Origin: Ornithoclostridium sp949298505
GTDB lineage: Bacteria; Bacillota; Clostridia; Christensenellales; UBA3700
DNA length: 10,169 nt
Direction: 5' to 3'
NCBI GenBank assembly: GCA_949298505.1
Contig: CASFWW010000022.1
Span: forward strand, 1-10,169
The notes under the pieces were generated by a model. That model was not told the origin of the DNA. It was given only the letters and a program-made list of their open reading frames with translations, and did no database searches. This document shows positions 1-7,609 of the stretch, in pieces (the stretch's first letter is position 1; every line of letters begins with the position of its first letter). The position numbers and the translations under genes are program-made.

Positions 1-77
1 AACTTCACAACATCGTCTGCAATCCCGAAGAGTTCCGTCAGGCGGTCGCAAGCCTTGAAGATATTCTTTCGATATGA
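1..77 (+). CDS. mraZ: MraZ C-terminal end (partial, 5' end outside window)
   Basis: Only the last 24 residues and the TGA stop are present, read in the frame starting at base 3. They include the run NPEEFRQAV and end LEDILSI. MraZ is a small DNA-binding protein with two AbrB-like halves that represses the dcw operon, and it normally lies directly before rsmH. The fragment can be lined up with the end of MraZ, where a FxLWxxxxW stretch precedes the final helix; here the first Trp position appears to be Cys. The stop overlaps the rsmH start (ATGA), so the two genes are probably translationally coupled. The call rests mainly on position and only weakly on the short sequence. Confidence 0.75.
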   Translation, partial: LHNIVCNPEEFRQAVASLEDILSI

Positions 78-1009
78 CGGAATTTGCACACGTACCCGTA
101 ATGCCGAGAGAGGTGACCGAAGGACTGAACGTCAGACCCGAAGGGATATATCTCGATTGTACGCTCGGCGGGGGAGGACACAGCAGTCTGATCGCAGAGC
201 GACTTACGACGGGAAGGCTGATCGCGATCGACAAAGACGACGACGCGCTGGAGTTCGCAAAGAAAAGGCTGGAGGAGTACGGAGAGAAGATAACTTTCGT
301 ACACAGCGATTTCAAGAGAGCGGATGAGGTGCTCGACGAACTGAACATTGACAGAATTGACGGCGTGCTGATGGATCTGGGAGTTTCTTCCTACCAGCTG
401 GACGCTGCTGAAAGAGGTTTTTCTTACCGCTTCGACGCACCGCTCGATATGAGGATGGACAAGACGCAGTTCCTGACGGCTTTCAACGTGGTGAACGAGT
501 ACAACGAGATGGACATCGCGGACATATTGTTCAGATACGGAGAAGAGAGGTACGCAAGGAAGATAGCGGCGAACATCGTGAGATACCGCAACGAACAGAC
601 GATCAGAACGACCGGACAGCTTGCGGAGATAGTGGAGAAGTCCTATCCTCCCAAAGAGAGATTCAAGGGCGGCAATCCTTGCAAGAGGACGTTCCAGGCG
701 ATCAGGATCGAGGTCAACGACGAGCTGAAGGAGCTTGACGTGATAATCGGAAAGCTGGCGGAAAGACTGAATAAAGGCGGAAGGATATGCGTGATAACAT
801 TCCATTCGCTGGAGGACAGGATAGTGAAAAGAGAATTTCAGTATCTTGAAGCGAAATGTATTTGTCCTCCTAAACAACCGGTATGCACCTGCAACAAAGT
901 GCAGACTGTGAAGATACTGACGAAAAAGCCGGTTACGGCAAGTGAAGAGGAGCTTGCGGTAAACCCGAGGGCACAGAGCGCGAAGCTCAGAGTTGCCGAA
1001 AGAGTGTAA
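74..1009 (+). CDS. rsmH: 16S rRNA (cytosine(1402)-N4)-methyltransferase RsmH
   Basis: This 311-residue cytoplasmic enzyme uses S-adenosylmethionine to methylate N4 of C1402 in the ribosomal P site. The N-terminus carries the family opening HVPVMPREV. The SAM-binding loop DCTLGGGGH is at residues 28-36, and the acidic end of the next strand is at D53 (AIDKDDD). GVLMDLGVSSYQLD and the C-terminal NPRAQSAKLRVAER are also family signatures. Near the C-terminus, C262, C264, C271 and C273 form a CxC-x6-CxC cluster of a kind I recall from Firmicutes homologues. The length is normal for the family. No clear Shine-Dalgarno sequence precedes the ATG, and the start overlaps the mraZ stop, so coupled translation is likely. 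The identification is secure. Confidence 0.98.
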   Translation: MTEFAHVPVMPREVTEGLNVRPEGIYLDCTLGGGGHSSLIAERLTTGRLIAIDKDDDALEFAKKRLEEYGEKITFVHSDFKRADEVLDELNIDRIDGVLMDLGVSSYQLDAAERGFSYRFDAPLDMRMDKTQFLTAFNVVNEYNEMDIADILFRYGEERYARKIAANIVRYRNEQTIRTTGQLAEIVEKSYPPKERFKGGNPCKRTFQAIRIEVNDELKELDVIIGKLAERLNKGGRICVITFHSLEDRIVKREFQYLEAKCICPPKQPVCTCNKVQTVKILTKKPVTASEEELAVNPRAQSAKLRVAERV

Positions 1010-1034
1010 TAAAAAGCTATTGGGGTGAATAGGT

Positions 1035-1733
1035 ATGTTGAGAGAAAGAGAATTTACCAGGGAGACGGTCGACAGACCCGTAGATAACAGATACGGCGCC
1101 GCTTGCAATCAGGGGCGTGCCGATTACGATCGCTACGTTGAAGAACAGCCTCAGCGTTACGACGCGTTCGAAAGATCTTTTGACAACAGAACTTATGCTG
1201 AGCCTTACGGCGAGCCCTACTATGCGGAGCAGGAAAGAGAGTATCCTCGCGAGGATTACGCACGCCGCGAAGCATATCCCCGTTACGAGAATTTCGGAGC
1301 ACCTCAGAACGACGCGTACGGATATAACAGACAGCAGACGTATGACGGTTACAACCATACAAACGGTTATGAGTACAACGGCTATGCCGCACCTCAGACT
1401 ACGACTTTCGAACATGTGGAATATCAGGCGAAGAAACCGGCTAAGCGCACTCTCAACGCAAAATCCAAAATGCTTATCGCGGTCTACTTCGTGCTTGTTG
1501 CGGTAATAGCTTCACTGATCATCGCGAACGTTGTCGCATTCGGCGGCGGAAGCGTTGAGGCACAGGCGCCTGCTGAGGCGGTTTACAACGAAGAAACGCT
1601 GAACATGGCGGTCACCGCAGACGGAAGCGTGGTGGAGATGCAGGAAGTAAGATACATCGAAAACTACGGTTATGAGAAGAACACCAACTGGTTCGACAGC
1701 TTCTGCGACTGGGTGGCAAGCATCTCAAAATAA
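1035..1733 (+). CDS. Single-pass membrane protein in the ftsL position, Tyr-rich N-terminal tail
   Basis: This is a 232-residue protein of unusual build. Residues 1-145 are a hydrophilic, low-complexity tail rich in Tyr, Arg, Glu, Asp and Asn, with 20 tyrosines in the first 130 residues, often in short motifs such as EPYGEPYYAE. A basic patch (KKPAKRTLNAKSK) precedes one membrane helix at about 146-169. About 63 residues follow, ending in the aromatic-rich WFDSFCDWVASISK. By the positive-inside rule the tail is cytoplasmic. The position between rsmH and the class B PBP is that of ftsL, whose product links FtsQ/DivIB to FtsW and FtsI. However, I see no leucine-zipper-like heptads after the helix, which FtsL normally has, so orthology is inferred from position and topology only. 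It has its own ribosome site (GGGGTG) and starts 25 bases after rsmH. Confidence 0.85.
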   Translation: MLREREFTRETVDRPVDNRYGAACNQGRADYDRYVEEQPQRYDAFERSFDNRTYAEPYGEPYYAEQEREYPREDYARREAYPRYENFGAPQNDAYGYNRQQTYDGYNHTNGYEYNGYAAPQTTTFEHVEYQAKKPAKRTLNAKSKMLIAVYFVLVAVIASLIIANVVAFGGGSVEAQAPAEAVYNEETLNMAVTADGSVVEMQEVRYIENYGYEKNTNWFDSFCDWVASISK

Positions 1734-1785
1734 GACAAAACGGACACTAATCAAACCCGTCGGATACTCGAGACGATAAAAAAGC

Positions 1786-1792
1786 GGAGGGG
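1786..1792 (+). promoter_or_regulatory. Shine-Dalgarno site of the PBP gene
   Basis: GGAGGGG lies 6 bases before the ATG at 1799, within a 65-base spacer after the FtsL-slot gene. It fixes the start of the PBP. I find no convincing promoter or terminator in the rest of the spacer. Confidence 0.85.
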
Positions 1793-1798
1793 TATTCG

Positions 1799-3694
1799 AT
1801 GCACAAAATTTCCCATATCACACTAAAAAGAAAGCTGCCTGCGGTTCTCGCCCTGGTAGTCTTTCTTTTTTTACTGCTTGTATGCAGGCTGTTTTACATA
1901 CAGATAATCGACGGAACGGGACTTCAGACGCTTGCAGCAGGTCAATGGACGCGCGATCTGCCATTCAGAGCCGAACGAGGCGATATCACGGACAGAAACG
2001 GAGTTGTCCTCGCCACGTCGCAGTCATCGTACACCGTCTACGTGCGTCCGAACGATCTGAAAGAGCATGACAAGGTCGCTTCTGCGATCGCCGCGTCTAC
2101 AGGCGCGGATTTCGATTCGGTTTACAAAAAGGTAATAAAGAGCGGCGTTTCCGAAGTCAGAGTTGCAACGGGGCTGACGAAAAATCAGATGCTGACCGTT
2201 TCTGCGTACGGCTTTGACGGCGTATACTTTACCGAGGACGCTACAAGATATTACAATTACGGCAATTTCGCCACTCAGCTTCTCGGATTCACTAACGCTG
2301 ACGGCGTCGGACAGAGCGGCATCGAGCAGTATTACGACGTATATCTGAAAGGAACGGACGGCGCGTCATATACCGAGACCGATCTTGTCGGGCGTGAGCT
2401 TGAAGACAACGTGACGTCCTATCTTGCGCCGATAAAAGGCATGACGGCAAAGCTGACGATCGACTTCAAATTGCAGAGTTTTGCTGAAAAAGCCGTCAAC
2501 GACGCTGTGATGACCTATTCGCCTAAAGCCGCGTCCTGCCTGATGATGAACGCGGACACGGGAGAAGTTCTCGCTATGGCGAGCGCGCCCACTTTCGATC
2601 TCAACGACATTCCCAGAAACGACCTGTCATTTCTTTTAGCCGGCTCGAAAAACCTCCTTGTCACCGACGTTTATGAACCGGGTTCCACTTTTAAAATCCT
2701 GACTTCGGCAATCGGGATTGAGACGGGCGTAATAAAGGACAGCTATTATTGCCCGGGCTACAAGGTCGTGGACGGACAGAGGATAAAATGCTGGAGGAGC
2801 ATAGGTCACGGGTCTCAGGATTTCGCTCACGGGATCATGAATTCTTGCAACTGCGTATTTATGGACGTTGCGCTGAGCGCCGGAACGTCGGTCATGTACG
2901 ATTATTTCGAAAAATTCGGTCTCACTCAAAAAACTGGAATAGACGTTTCGGGCGAAGGAAGCAGCATTATGCTTGCAGAAGAAAGCGTAAAGCCCGTCGA
3001 CATAGCACGCATAGGTTTCGGTCAGGCGATCGCGGTGACGCCGGTTCAGCTTGCCGCCGCCGTTTGTTCTGTGATCAACGGAGGCAAACTGGTGACCCCG
3101 TACGTTGTCGACAGCATATACAGCGAGGACGGAAAGCTCGCATACCGCAACGTGCCGACAGTAAAAGGGATAACGGTGTCTGAAAGCACTTCTGCTCAGA
3201 TGAGGGAATATCTCTACGGAGTCGTAGAAGAAGGCGGCGGCAAAAACGCTTATGTGGAGGGTTACAGGATCGGCGGCAAAACGGGCACCGCGCAGAAATA
3301 CAAAGACGGCGCGATCGACCGAGGCGCATACGTATCTTCATTTATCGGATTTACCGAGATCAACGGGCAGAGGATACTTTGTCTGATGATCGTGGACGAA
3401 CCGCAAGGATACGTCTATTACGGAAGCATAGTAGCCGCGCCTCTCGTCGGACAGATATTCAGGAGCACTTTCGCTTATTACGGCGTACAGCCCGAACTTT
3501 CGGGAGACGAAGTTCCCGTTCAGGTGGTCATGCCCGACGTGTACGGACTCTCTGCAACCGCCGCATGTGCCGCGATGAGAGAAGCGGGACTTACCTACGA
3601 AGTGGCGGGCGAGGGAAACAAGGTCGTTTATCAGTTCCCGGAAGCCGGAGCGGAAATAGACGACGACACCGTGGTTTACTTCGTGCTCGGGTAA
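1799..3694 (+). CDS. Class B penicillin-binding protein with PASTA domain (SpoVD/FtsI type transpeptidase)
   Basis: This is a 631-residue membrane-anchored D,D-transpeptidase that crosslinks peptidoglycan outside the membrane, partnered with the SEDS protein encoded downstream. It has a short basic N-terminus and one membrane helix at about 13-35. The pedestal motif RGDITDRNG is at 60-68. The catalytic motifs are STFK with nucleophile S296 and K299, SCN at 349-351, and KTGT at 494-497. A single C-terminal PASTA domain starts near MPDV at 578 and runs to the end. One PASTA domain and the length are closer to Bacillus SpoVD (about 645 residues) than to PbpB (two PASTA domains). Clostridial dcw clusters often carry only one such gene, which may serve division, spore cortex synthesis or both. 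The sequence alone does not decide, so no gene symbol is given. Confidence 0.95.
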   Translation: MHKISHITLKRKLPAVLALVVFLFLLLVCRLFYIQIIDGTGLQTLAAGQWTRDLPFRAERGDITDRNGVVLATSQSSYTVYVRPNDLKEHDKVASAIAASTGADFDSVYKKVIKSGVSEVRVATGLTKNQMLTVSAYGFDGVYFTEDATRYYNYGNFATQLLGFTNADGVGQSGIEQYYDVYLKGTDGASYTETDLVGRELEDNVTSYLAPIKGMTAKLTIDFKLQSFAEKAVNDAVMTYSPKAASCLMMNADTGEVLAMASAPTFDLNDIPRNDLSFLLAGSKNLLVTDVYEPGSTFKILTSAIGIETGVIKDSYYCPGYKVVDGQRIKCWRSIGHGSQDFAHGIMNSCNCVFMDVALSAGTSVMYDYFEKFGLTQKTGIDVSGEGSSIMLAEESVKPVDIARIGFGQAIAVTPVQLAAAVCSVINGGKLVTPYVVDSIYSEDGKLAYRNVPTVKGITVSESTSAQMREYLYGVVEEGGGKNAYVEGYRIGGKTGTAQKYKDGAIDRGAYVSSFIGFTEINGQRILCLMIVDEPQGYVYYGSIVAAPLVGQIFRSTFAYYGVQPELSGDEVPVQVVMPDVYGLSATAACAAMREAGLTYEVAGEGNKVVYQFPEAGAEIDDDTVVYFVLG

Positions 3695-3710
3695 AGCAAA
3701 ATGCGTCAAT

Positions 3711-3785
3711 ATGCGACAAAAGCGGATATTTTGCGAGTTTGAGTCAATAATCGGACGGAGAAAAGTTTCAATCTTTTTGTCGCAT
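3711..3785. repeat. 11-base perfect inverted repeat in the gap before murE
   Basis: ATGCGACAAAA at 3711-3721 is matched exactly by its reverse complement TTTTGTCGCAT at 3775-3785, with 53 bases between. Two smaller inverted repeats flank or overlap it: GCAAAAT at 3696-3702 with ATTTTGC at 3728-3734, and TGCGCGC at 3785-3791 with GTGCGCA at 3810-3816 (one G-U pair). No T-run follows any of the stems, so this does not look like an intrinsic terminator. I see no clear sigma-A promoter in the 3695-3861 gap. Its role is unknown: RNA structure in an untranslated region, a protein-binding site or a degenerate small insertion are all possible. Confidence 0.7.
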
Positions 3786-3849
3786 GCGCGCGAATAACGC
3801 CGACGCGAAGTGCGCACGATTAAAAAATTATATTATCAGTAAAAAGAAC

Positions 3850-3855
3850 GGGAGG
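3850..3855 (+). promoter_or_regulatory. Shine-Dalgarno site that sets the murE start
   Basis: GGGAGG sits 6 bases before the ATG at 3862. It favours this start over the in-frame ATG at 3784, which would add 26 residues not typical of the family and has no such site. Confidence 0.85.
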
Positions 3856-3861
3856 CAGAAT

Positions 3862-5295
3862 ATGAAATTTTCGCAGTTGTTGCAGGGCGTAGCGCCGTGC
3901 GGAAATTACGGTGACGTTGAGGTAACGGGCATTTCCGTCAGAAGCACGGATATCGGAAAAGGAGAAGTCTTCGTTTGCATGAAAGGAACGGGCGGAGACG
4001 GACACAATTATTGCAAGGAGGCTGTTGCCGCAGGAGCGGCGGCGATCGTATGCAGCGACGACGTCGGACTTCAGCCGGTACCGGTAGTAAAAGTGCAGGA
4101 TACGAGAAAGGCGTACGCGCTGATGTCGGCGAACTTCTTCGGGAATCCCGCGTCCTCTCTCAGGATCGTCACCGTCACCGGGACAAACGGAAAATCCACC
4201 ACGGCTTACGTCACCGCGAAACTCCTTGAAGCGGGCGGTTTCAACGTCGGGCTTATCGGAACGATGTATTACGAGTTTGCCGGCAAGAAACTGCCGTCCA
4301 CGCTGACGACTCCCGACCCGTTCGAGCTTCACAGGCTATTTTACGAAATGAAATCTGCCGGAGTGCAGTATGTTGTTATGGAGTTTTCGGCGCACGCGAT
4401 ATACCTTGAAAAGCTCAGCGGAGTGTGTAGCGACATTTGTATTTTCACCAATCTGTCGCAGGATCATCTGGACTTTTTCGGAGACATGAAAAGATATAAG
4501 GCGGCGAAAAAGAGCTGTTTTACCGCGGCGTATACCCGTTGCGCGCTGGTAAACGTGGACGACGCGTGCGGCAGAGAAATTCTGTCGGAATGTAAAGTTC
4601 CCACGGTGAGTTACGGTCTTGACAATCCCGCAGACAGTTTTGCCATCGACGTAGAAGACACGGCGAGAGGCTGTTCTTTCGTCGCGAATATAATGGACGA
4701 TATTGTTGACGTGGATTGCAGGCTTTACGGCAGATTCAACGTCTACAACGTGCTTGCGGCGTGTACCGCGGCGAGAATGGCGGGGGTCGGGCTTGCCGAA
4801 ATTGCTGATTGTCTGTATACTCTCGAGCCTCCGTCAGGCAGATTCAACGTGATCGAATCGGGCGGAGTAAAATACGTGGTGGACTTCGCGCATACCCCAG
4901 ACGGACTTTACAATCTGATAAAGGAAGGAGCAAAACTCTGCAAGGGCAAGCTGATCACCGTTTTCGGGTGCGGCGGAGACAGAGACGTTTCAAAACGTCC
5001 GATCATGGGTAAGATCGCGGGCGAAATGTCGGATATAGTCATTGTGACCAGCGACAATCCGCGCACCGAGAGCAGGCAGTCCATTGCCGACGATATACTT
5101 TCAGGCATAAGAAAGAGGAACAAACTGTTCGTCGAGCTTGACAGAAGCCGCGCGATCGCGCTTGCGGTCGAACTCGCGCTGCCGGGCGACGTCGTACTGA
5201 TAGCCGGCAAGGGCAGCGAGGGTTATATTGACGAAAACAACGTCAGGACCCCTTACAGCGACAGCGCTCAGCTCAACAAGGCGCTCAGAAGATAA
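3862..5295 (+). CDS. murE: UDP-MurNAc-L-Ala-D-Glu:meso-diaminopimelate ligase MurE
   Basis: This 477-residue cytoplasmic ATP-dependent ligase adds the third amino acid of the peptidoglycan stem. From the chosen start the protein opens MKFSQLLQG, followed by the family motif GISVRSTDIGKGEVFVC. The ATP loop GTNGKS is at residues 107-112. TTPDP follows in the substrate-binding region, and K216 in YKAAKKSCF is the likely carbamylated lysine. DNPR at 398-401 is the motif that, in characterised MurE enzymes, selects meso-diaminopimelate rather than lysine. GKGSEGY near the C-terminus is also typical. The length is close to known MurE proteins (about 490). It follows the PBP gene after a 167-base gap and its TAA overlaps the mraY ATG by one base. 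murF, often the next gene in other bacteria, is not here. Confidence 0.97.
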   Translation: MKFSQLLQGVAPCGNYGDVEVTGISVRSTDIGKGEVFVCMKGTGGDGHNYCKEAVAAGAAAIVCSDDVGLQPVPVVKVQDTRKAYALMSANFFGNPASSLRIVTVTGTNGKSTTAYVTAKLLEAGGFNVGLIGTMYYEFAGKKLPSTLTTPDPFELHRLFYEMKSAGVQYVVMEFSAHAIYLEKLSGVCSDICIFTNLSQDHLDFFGDMKRYKAAKKSCFTAAYTRCALVNVDDACGREILSECKVPTVSYGLDNPADSFAIDVEDTARGCSFVANIMDDIVDVDCRLYGRFNVYNVLAACTAARMAGVGLAEIADCLYTLEPPSGRFNVIESGGVKYVVDFAHTPDGLYNLIKEGAKLCKGKLITVFGCGGDRDVSKRPIMGKIAGEMSDIVIVTSDNPRTESRQSIADDILSGIRKRNKLFVELDRSRAIALAVELALPGDVVLIAGKGSEGYIDENNVRTPYSDSAQLNKALRR

Positions 5296-6296
5296 TGGAC
5301 GTCACGCTGAGATTTCTTCTTGCGGCGCTGACCGGATTTGCGGCGACGGCACTTCTGTCACGACCCGTGATAGCTTTCGCAAAACGCGCAAAGGCGAGCC
5401 AGACCATACTTTTTTACGTGGACAAACACGAAGGAAAGAAGGGAACTCCGACTATGGGAGGCATTATGTTTCTCGCCGGAGTCAGCGTAGCTGTGCTTGC
5501 ATTCGGCAGAGAAAAACTGGGCGTAGTCGCGCTGTGCGTCACGCTCGGGTACGGGCTTATCGGTTTCCTTGACGATTTCATCAAGATAAAGCTAAAGAGA
5601 AACCTCGGGCTGAAAGCATATCAGAAGATCATCGGACAACTCGGGATCGCCGCAATCGTTGCCGCGTTCTGTTATACGAACAGGTACGTGGGGAGCGAAG
5701 TCAGGATCCCTTTCACTCAGATCAGCGTGGACATGGGTCCCGCTTATGTCGTTTTCTGCGCGTTCGTCTTTATTGCAATGACGAATGCGGTAAATCTGAC
5801 GGACGGTCTTGACGGACTGGTCGCGTCGACAGGCAGCATATATTTCGCCACGTTCGGGATCATGATCGCGTTTGCGGCTGTTTATGCGGCTGACGGCGGC
5901 AAAACTTTGCTTGCGGAGGAATATGCTTCTCTTGGCGTTTTTTCCTTCGCATTCTTCGGAGCGCTCATCGCTTTTTTGTGGTGCAACTCCAATCCTGCGA
6001 GCGTATTTATGGGCGACACCGGCTCGCTTGCCGTCGGAGGCGCGGTGGCTTGCGTTGCGGTATTTTCCAAAAACGCGCTTTTTGCGCCGGTCTGCGGCAT
6101 AATGTTCGTGGTGTCGTGCATATCGGTAATATTGCAGGTGTTGCATTTCAAGCGTACAAAAAAGAGATTGTTCCTTATGGCTCCGTATCATCATCACCTG
6201 GAATACAAGGGTATAAAGGAGAGTAAGATCGTGAGTTACTATTCGGTGATAACGCTTGTCGCCTCGATAGTCGCTCTGATCGCGTACACGGTATGA
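5295..6296 (+). CDS. mraY: Phospho-N-acetylmuramoyl-pentapeptide-transferase MraY
   Basis: This 333-residue polytopic membrane enzyme transfers phospho-MurNAc-pentapeptide from UDP to undecaprenyl phosphate, giving lipid I. Signatures are KHEGKKGTPTMGGI near the N-terminus, the paired aspartates D93-D94 (LDDFIKIK), NLTDGLDGL at 167-175, GDTGSLAVGG at 240-249 and the triple-histidine loop H299-H301 (PYHHHLEYKG). Hydrophobic segments throughout fit the ten-helix fold of the family, and the length is normal. The start overlaps the murE stop (TAATG) and the stop overlaps the murD start (ATGA). There is no strong Shine-Dalgarno site of its own, so translation is probably coupled to murE. Confidence 0.98.
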   Translation: MDVTLRFLLAALTGFAATALLSRPVIAFAKRAKASQTILFYVDKHEGKKGTPTMGGIMFLAGVSVAVLAFGREKLGVVALCVTLGYGLIGFLDDFIKIKLKRNLGLKAYQKIIGQLGIAAIVAAFCYTNRYVGSEVRIPFTQISVDMGPAYVVFCAFVFIAMTNAVNLTDGLDGLVASTGSIYFATFGIMIAFAAVYAADGGKTLLAEEYASLGVFSFAFFGALIAFLWCNSNPASVFMGDTGSLAVGGAVACVAVFSKNALFAPVCGIMFVVSCISVILQVLHFKRTKKRLFLMAPYHHHLEYKGIKESKIVSYYSVITLVASIVALIAYTV

Positions 6297-7609
6297 ACAA
6301 AACATTGATTTTAGGTTGGGGGAGCAGCGGAAAATGCGCTGCGGATCTGCTCCGTCGTCACGGAAAAGAAATAGTCTGTTTTGACGACAACGCCGGAGAA
6401 TATCCGGAAGAAGACGTTGAAAACAGGAGAGGCAAATCCATAAACAACGTGCTTGAGGACATTGAACTCGTCGTGGTAAACCCCGCCGTTCCGTCGTCGC
6501 ACGCCGTGATAAGAGAGGCGAAAGCGCGCGGCATAGAAGTCATCGGCGAAATTGAACTTGGTTACCGTTTCTGCAACGGAAGGACGGTTGCGGTCACCGG
6601 CACAAACGGCAAAACGACCACCGTTTCGCTGATAAAGACTATTTTCGACGAAGCCGGGATAACGTCGTACGCGCTCGGCAATATCGGGGTGCCGTTCTGC
6701 TTGCAGGCAGACAATCTCAACGGAGACGTGGCAGTGCTTGAAATATCCAGTTTTCAGCTTGAAACCACGGTGGGATTCCGTCCTGAATACGCGGTCTGTC
6801 TGAACGTGACGCCCGATCATCTGGAAAGACACGGCAGTTTCGACGAATACGCAAGACTCAAGGCGCGTATATTCGAAAATCAGAAAGAGGGAGACTGCGC
6901 CGTACTCAATTACGACGACCCGTTGGTGCGGAGGATGAGCGGATACGTGAAGTCCGACGTATATTATTTTTCCTCATTCGAAAAGGTCAGAGGGGCGTAC
7001 GTCGAAAACGGCAAAATTTATTTCTCGGACGGAGAAAAGAGCGAATACATATGCCGTGCGGACGAAATGGCGATGACGGGCGCGCACAATCTTTCAAACG
7101 CGCTCGCAGCGGTCGCCGTTGCAAAAGTTTACGGAACGGGCGCCGGATACGTCGCGCGCGCTTTGCGCAGATTCAAGCCTCCCAGGTACAGGATAGAACT
7201 CGTGAAAGTCTACAAGAACATGAAGATATACAACGATTCCAAGGCGACCAACATAGACAGCACCGTGAAAGCCTGCGAAGCTATGGACGGAGATACGGCG
7301 CTGATAATGGGCGGCTGGGACAAGCGGATAAGTTACGAAAGTTTCTTTTCGCGCGTGCCGTCCAAGGTCAGGCATATAGTATGTTGCGGAGACAACAGCG
7401 ACGAGATCATCAAATGGACGCCGGAGGACGCGGACTATTCCGTAATAAAAACCGCCACACTCGAGCGCGCAGTCGAAATATCGCTTGCGTATCCCGACGT
7501 CACAAATCTTCTGTTCTCTCCGTCCACGTCGAGTTTCGACAGATACACGGATTACAGACAGAGGGGAAGGCATTTCGACGAAATAATCAAGGCGTTCGCC
7601 AATGGCTGA
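6293..7609 (+). CDS. murD: UDP-N-acetylmuramoyl-L-alanine:D-glutamate ligase MurD
   Basis: This 438-residue cytoplasmic ATP-dependent ligase adds D-Glu to UDP-MurNAc-L-Ala, the step before MurE. The N-terminal domain begins with a nucleotide-fold glycine run (GWGSSGKCA). The ATP loop GTNGKT is at residues 103-108 with K107. NVTPDHLERHGS follows, and K190 in LKARIFENQ is the likely carbamylated lysine (K198 in the E. coli enzyme). NDSKATN at 314-320 and the C-terminal SPSTSSFDRYTDYRQRG are strong MurD signatures. The length matches E. coli MurD (438). The start overlaps the mraY stop by four bases, and the end overlaps the ftsW start by eight, inside a tightly packed translational block. Confidence 0.98.
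   Translation: MNKTLILGWGSSGKCAADLLRRHGKEIVCFDDNAGEYPEEDVENRRGKSINNVLEDIELVVVNPAVPSSHAVIREAKARGIEVIGEIELGYRFCNGRTVAVTGTNGKTTTVSLIKTIFDEAGITSYALGNIGVPFCLQADNLNGDVAVLEISSFQLETTVGFRPEYAVCLNVTPDHLERHGSFDEYARLKARIFENQKEGDCAVLNYDDPLVRRMSGYVKSDVYYFSSFEKVRGAYVENGKIYFSDGEKSEYICRADEMAMTGAHNLSNALAAVAVAKVYGTGAGYVARALRRFKPPRYRIELVKVYKNMKIYNDSKATNIDSTVKACEAMDGDTALIMGGWDKRISYESFFSRVPSKVRHIVCCGDNSDEIIKWTPEDADYSVIKTATLERAVEISLAYPDVTNLLFSPSTSSFDRYTDYRQRGRHFDEIIKAFANG

Noticed and set aside
38..1108. A 356-codon open frame on the minus strand opposite rsmH
   Set aside because: It lies wholly over a clear rsmH on the other strand, its translation shows no domain motif, and it has no ribosome site or context. 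It is a by-product of codon use.
1734..1798. A promoter in the spacer before the PBP gene (GATACT-like box near 1763)
   Set aside because: I find no matching -35 box at proper spacing and no clear sporulation sigma-factor pattern. Only the ribosome site is supported.
3711..3785. An intrinsic terminator or a small transposable element formed by the 11-base inverted repeat
   Set aside because: No T-run follows the right arm and the loop would be 53 bases, so it is not a terminator. No target-site duplication is visible at the ends, so an insertion element cannot be supported from this window alone.
3784..3861. A possible 26-residue N-terminal extension of MurE from the ATG at 3784
   Set aside because: No Shine-Dalgarno site precedes that ATG, the added residues do not look like MurE, and a strong GGGAGG sits six bases before the ATG at 3862, where the family sequence begins.
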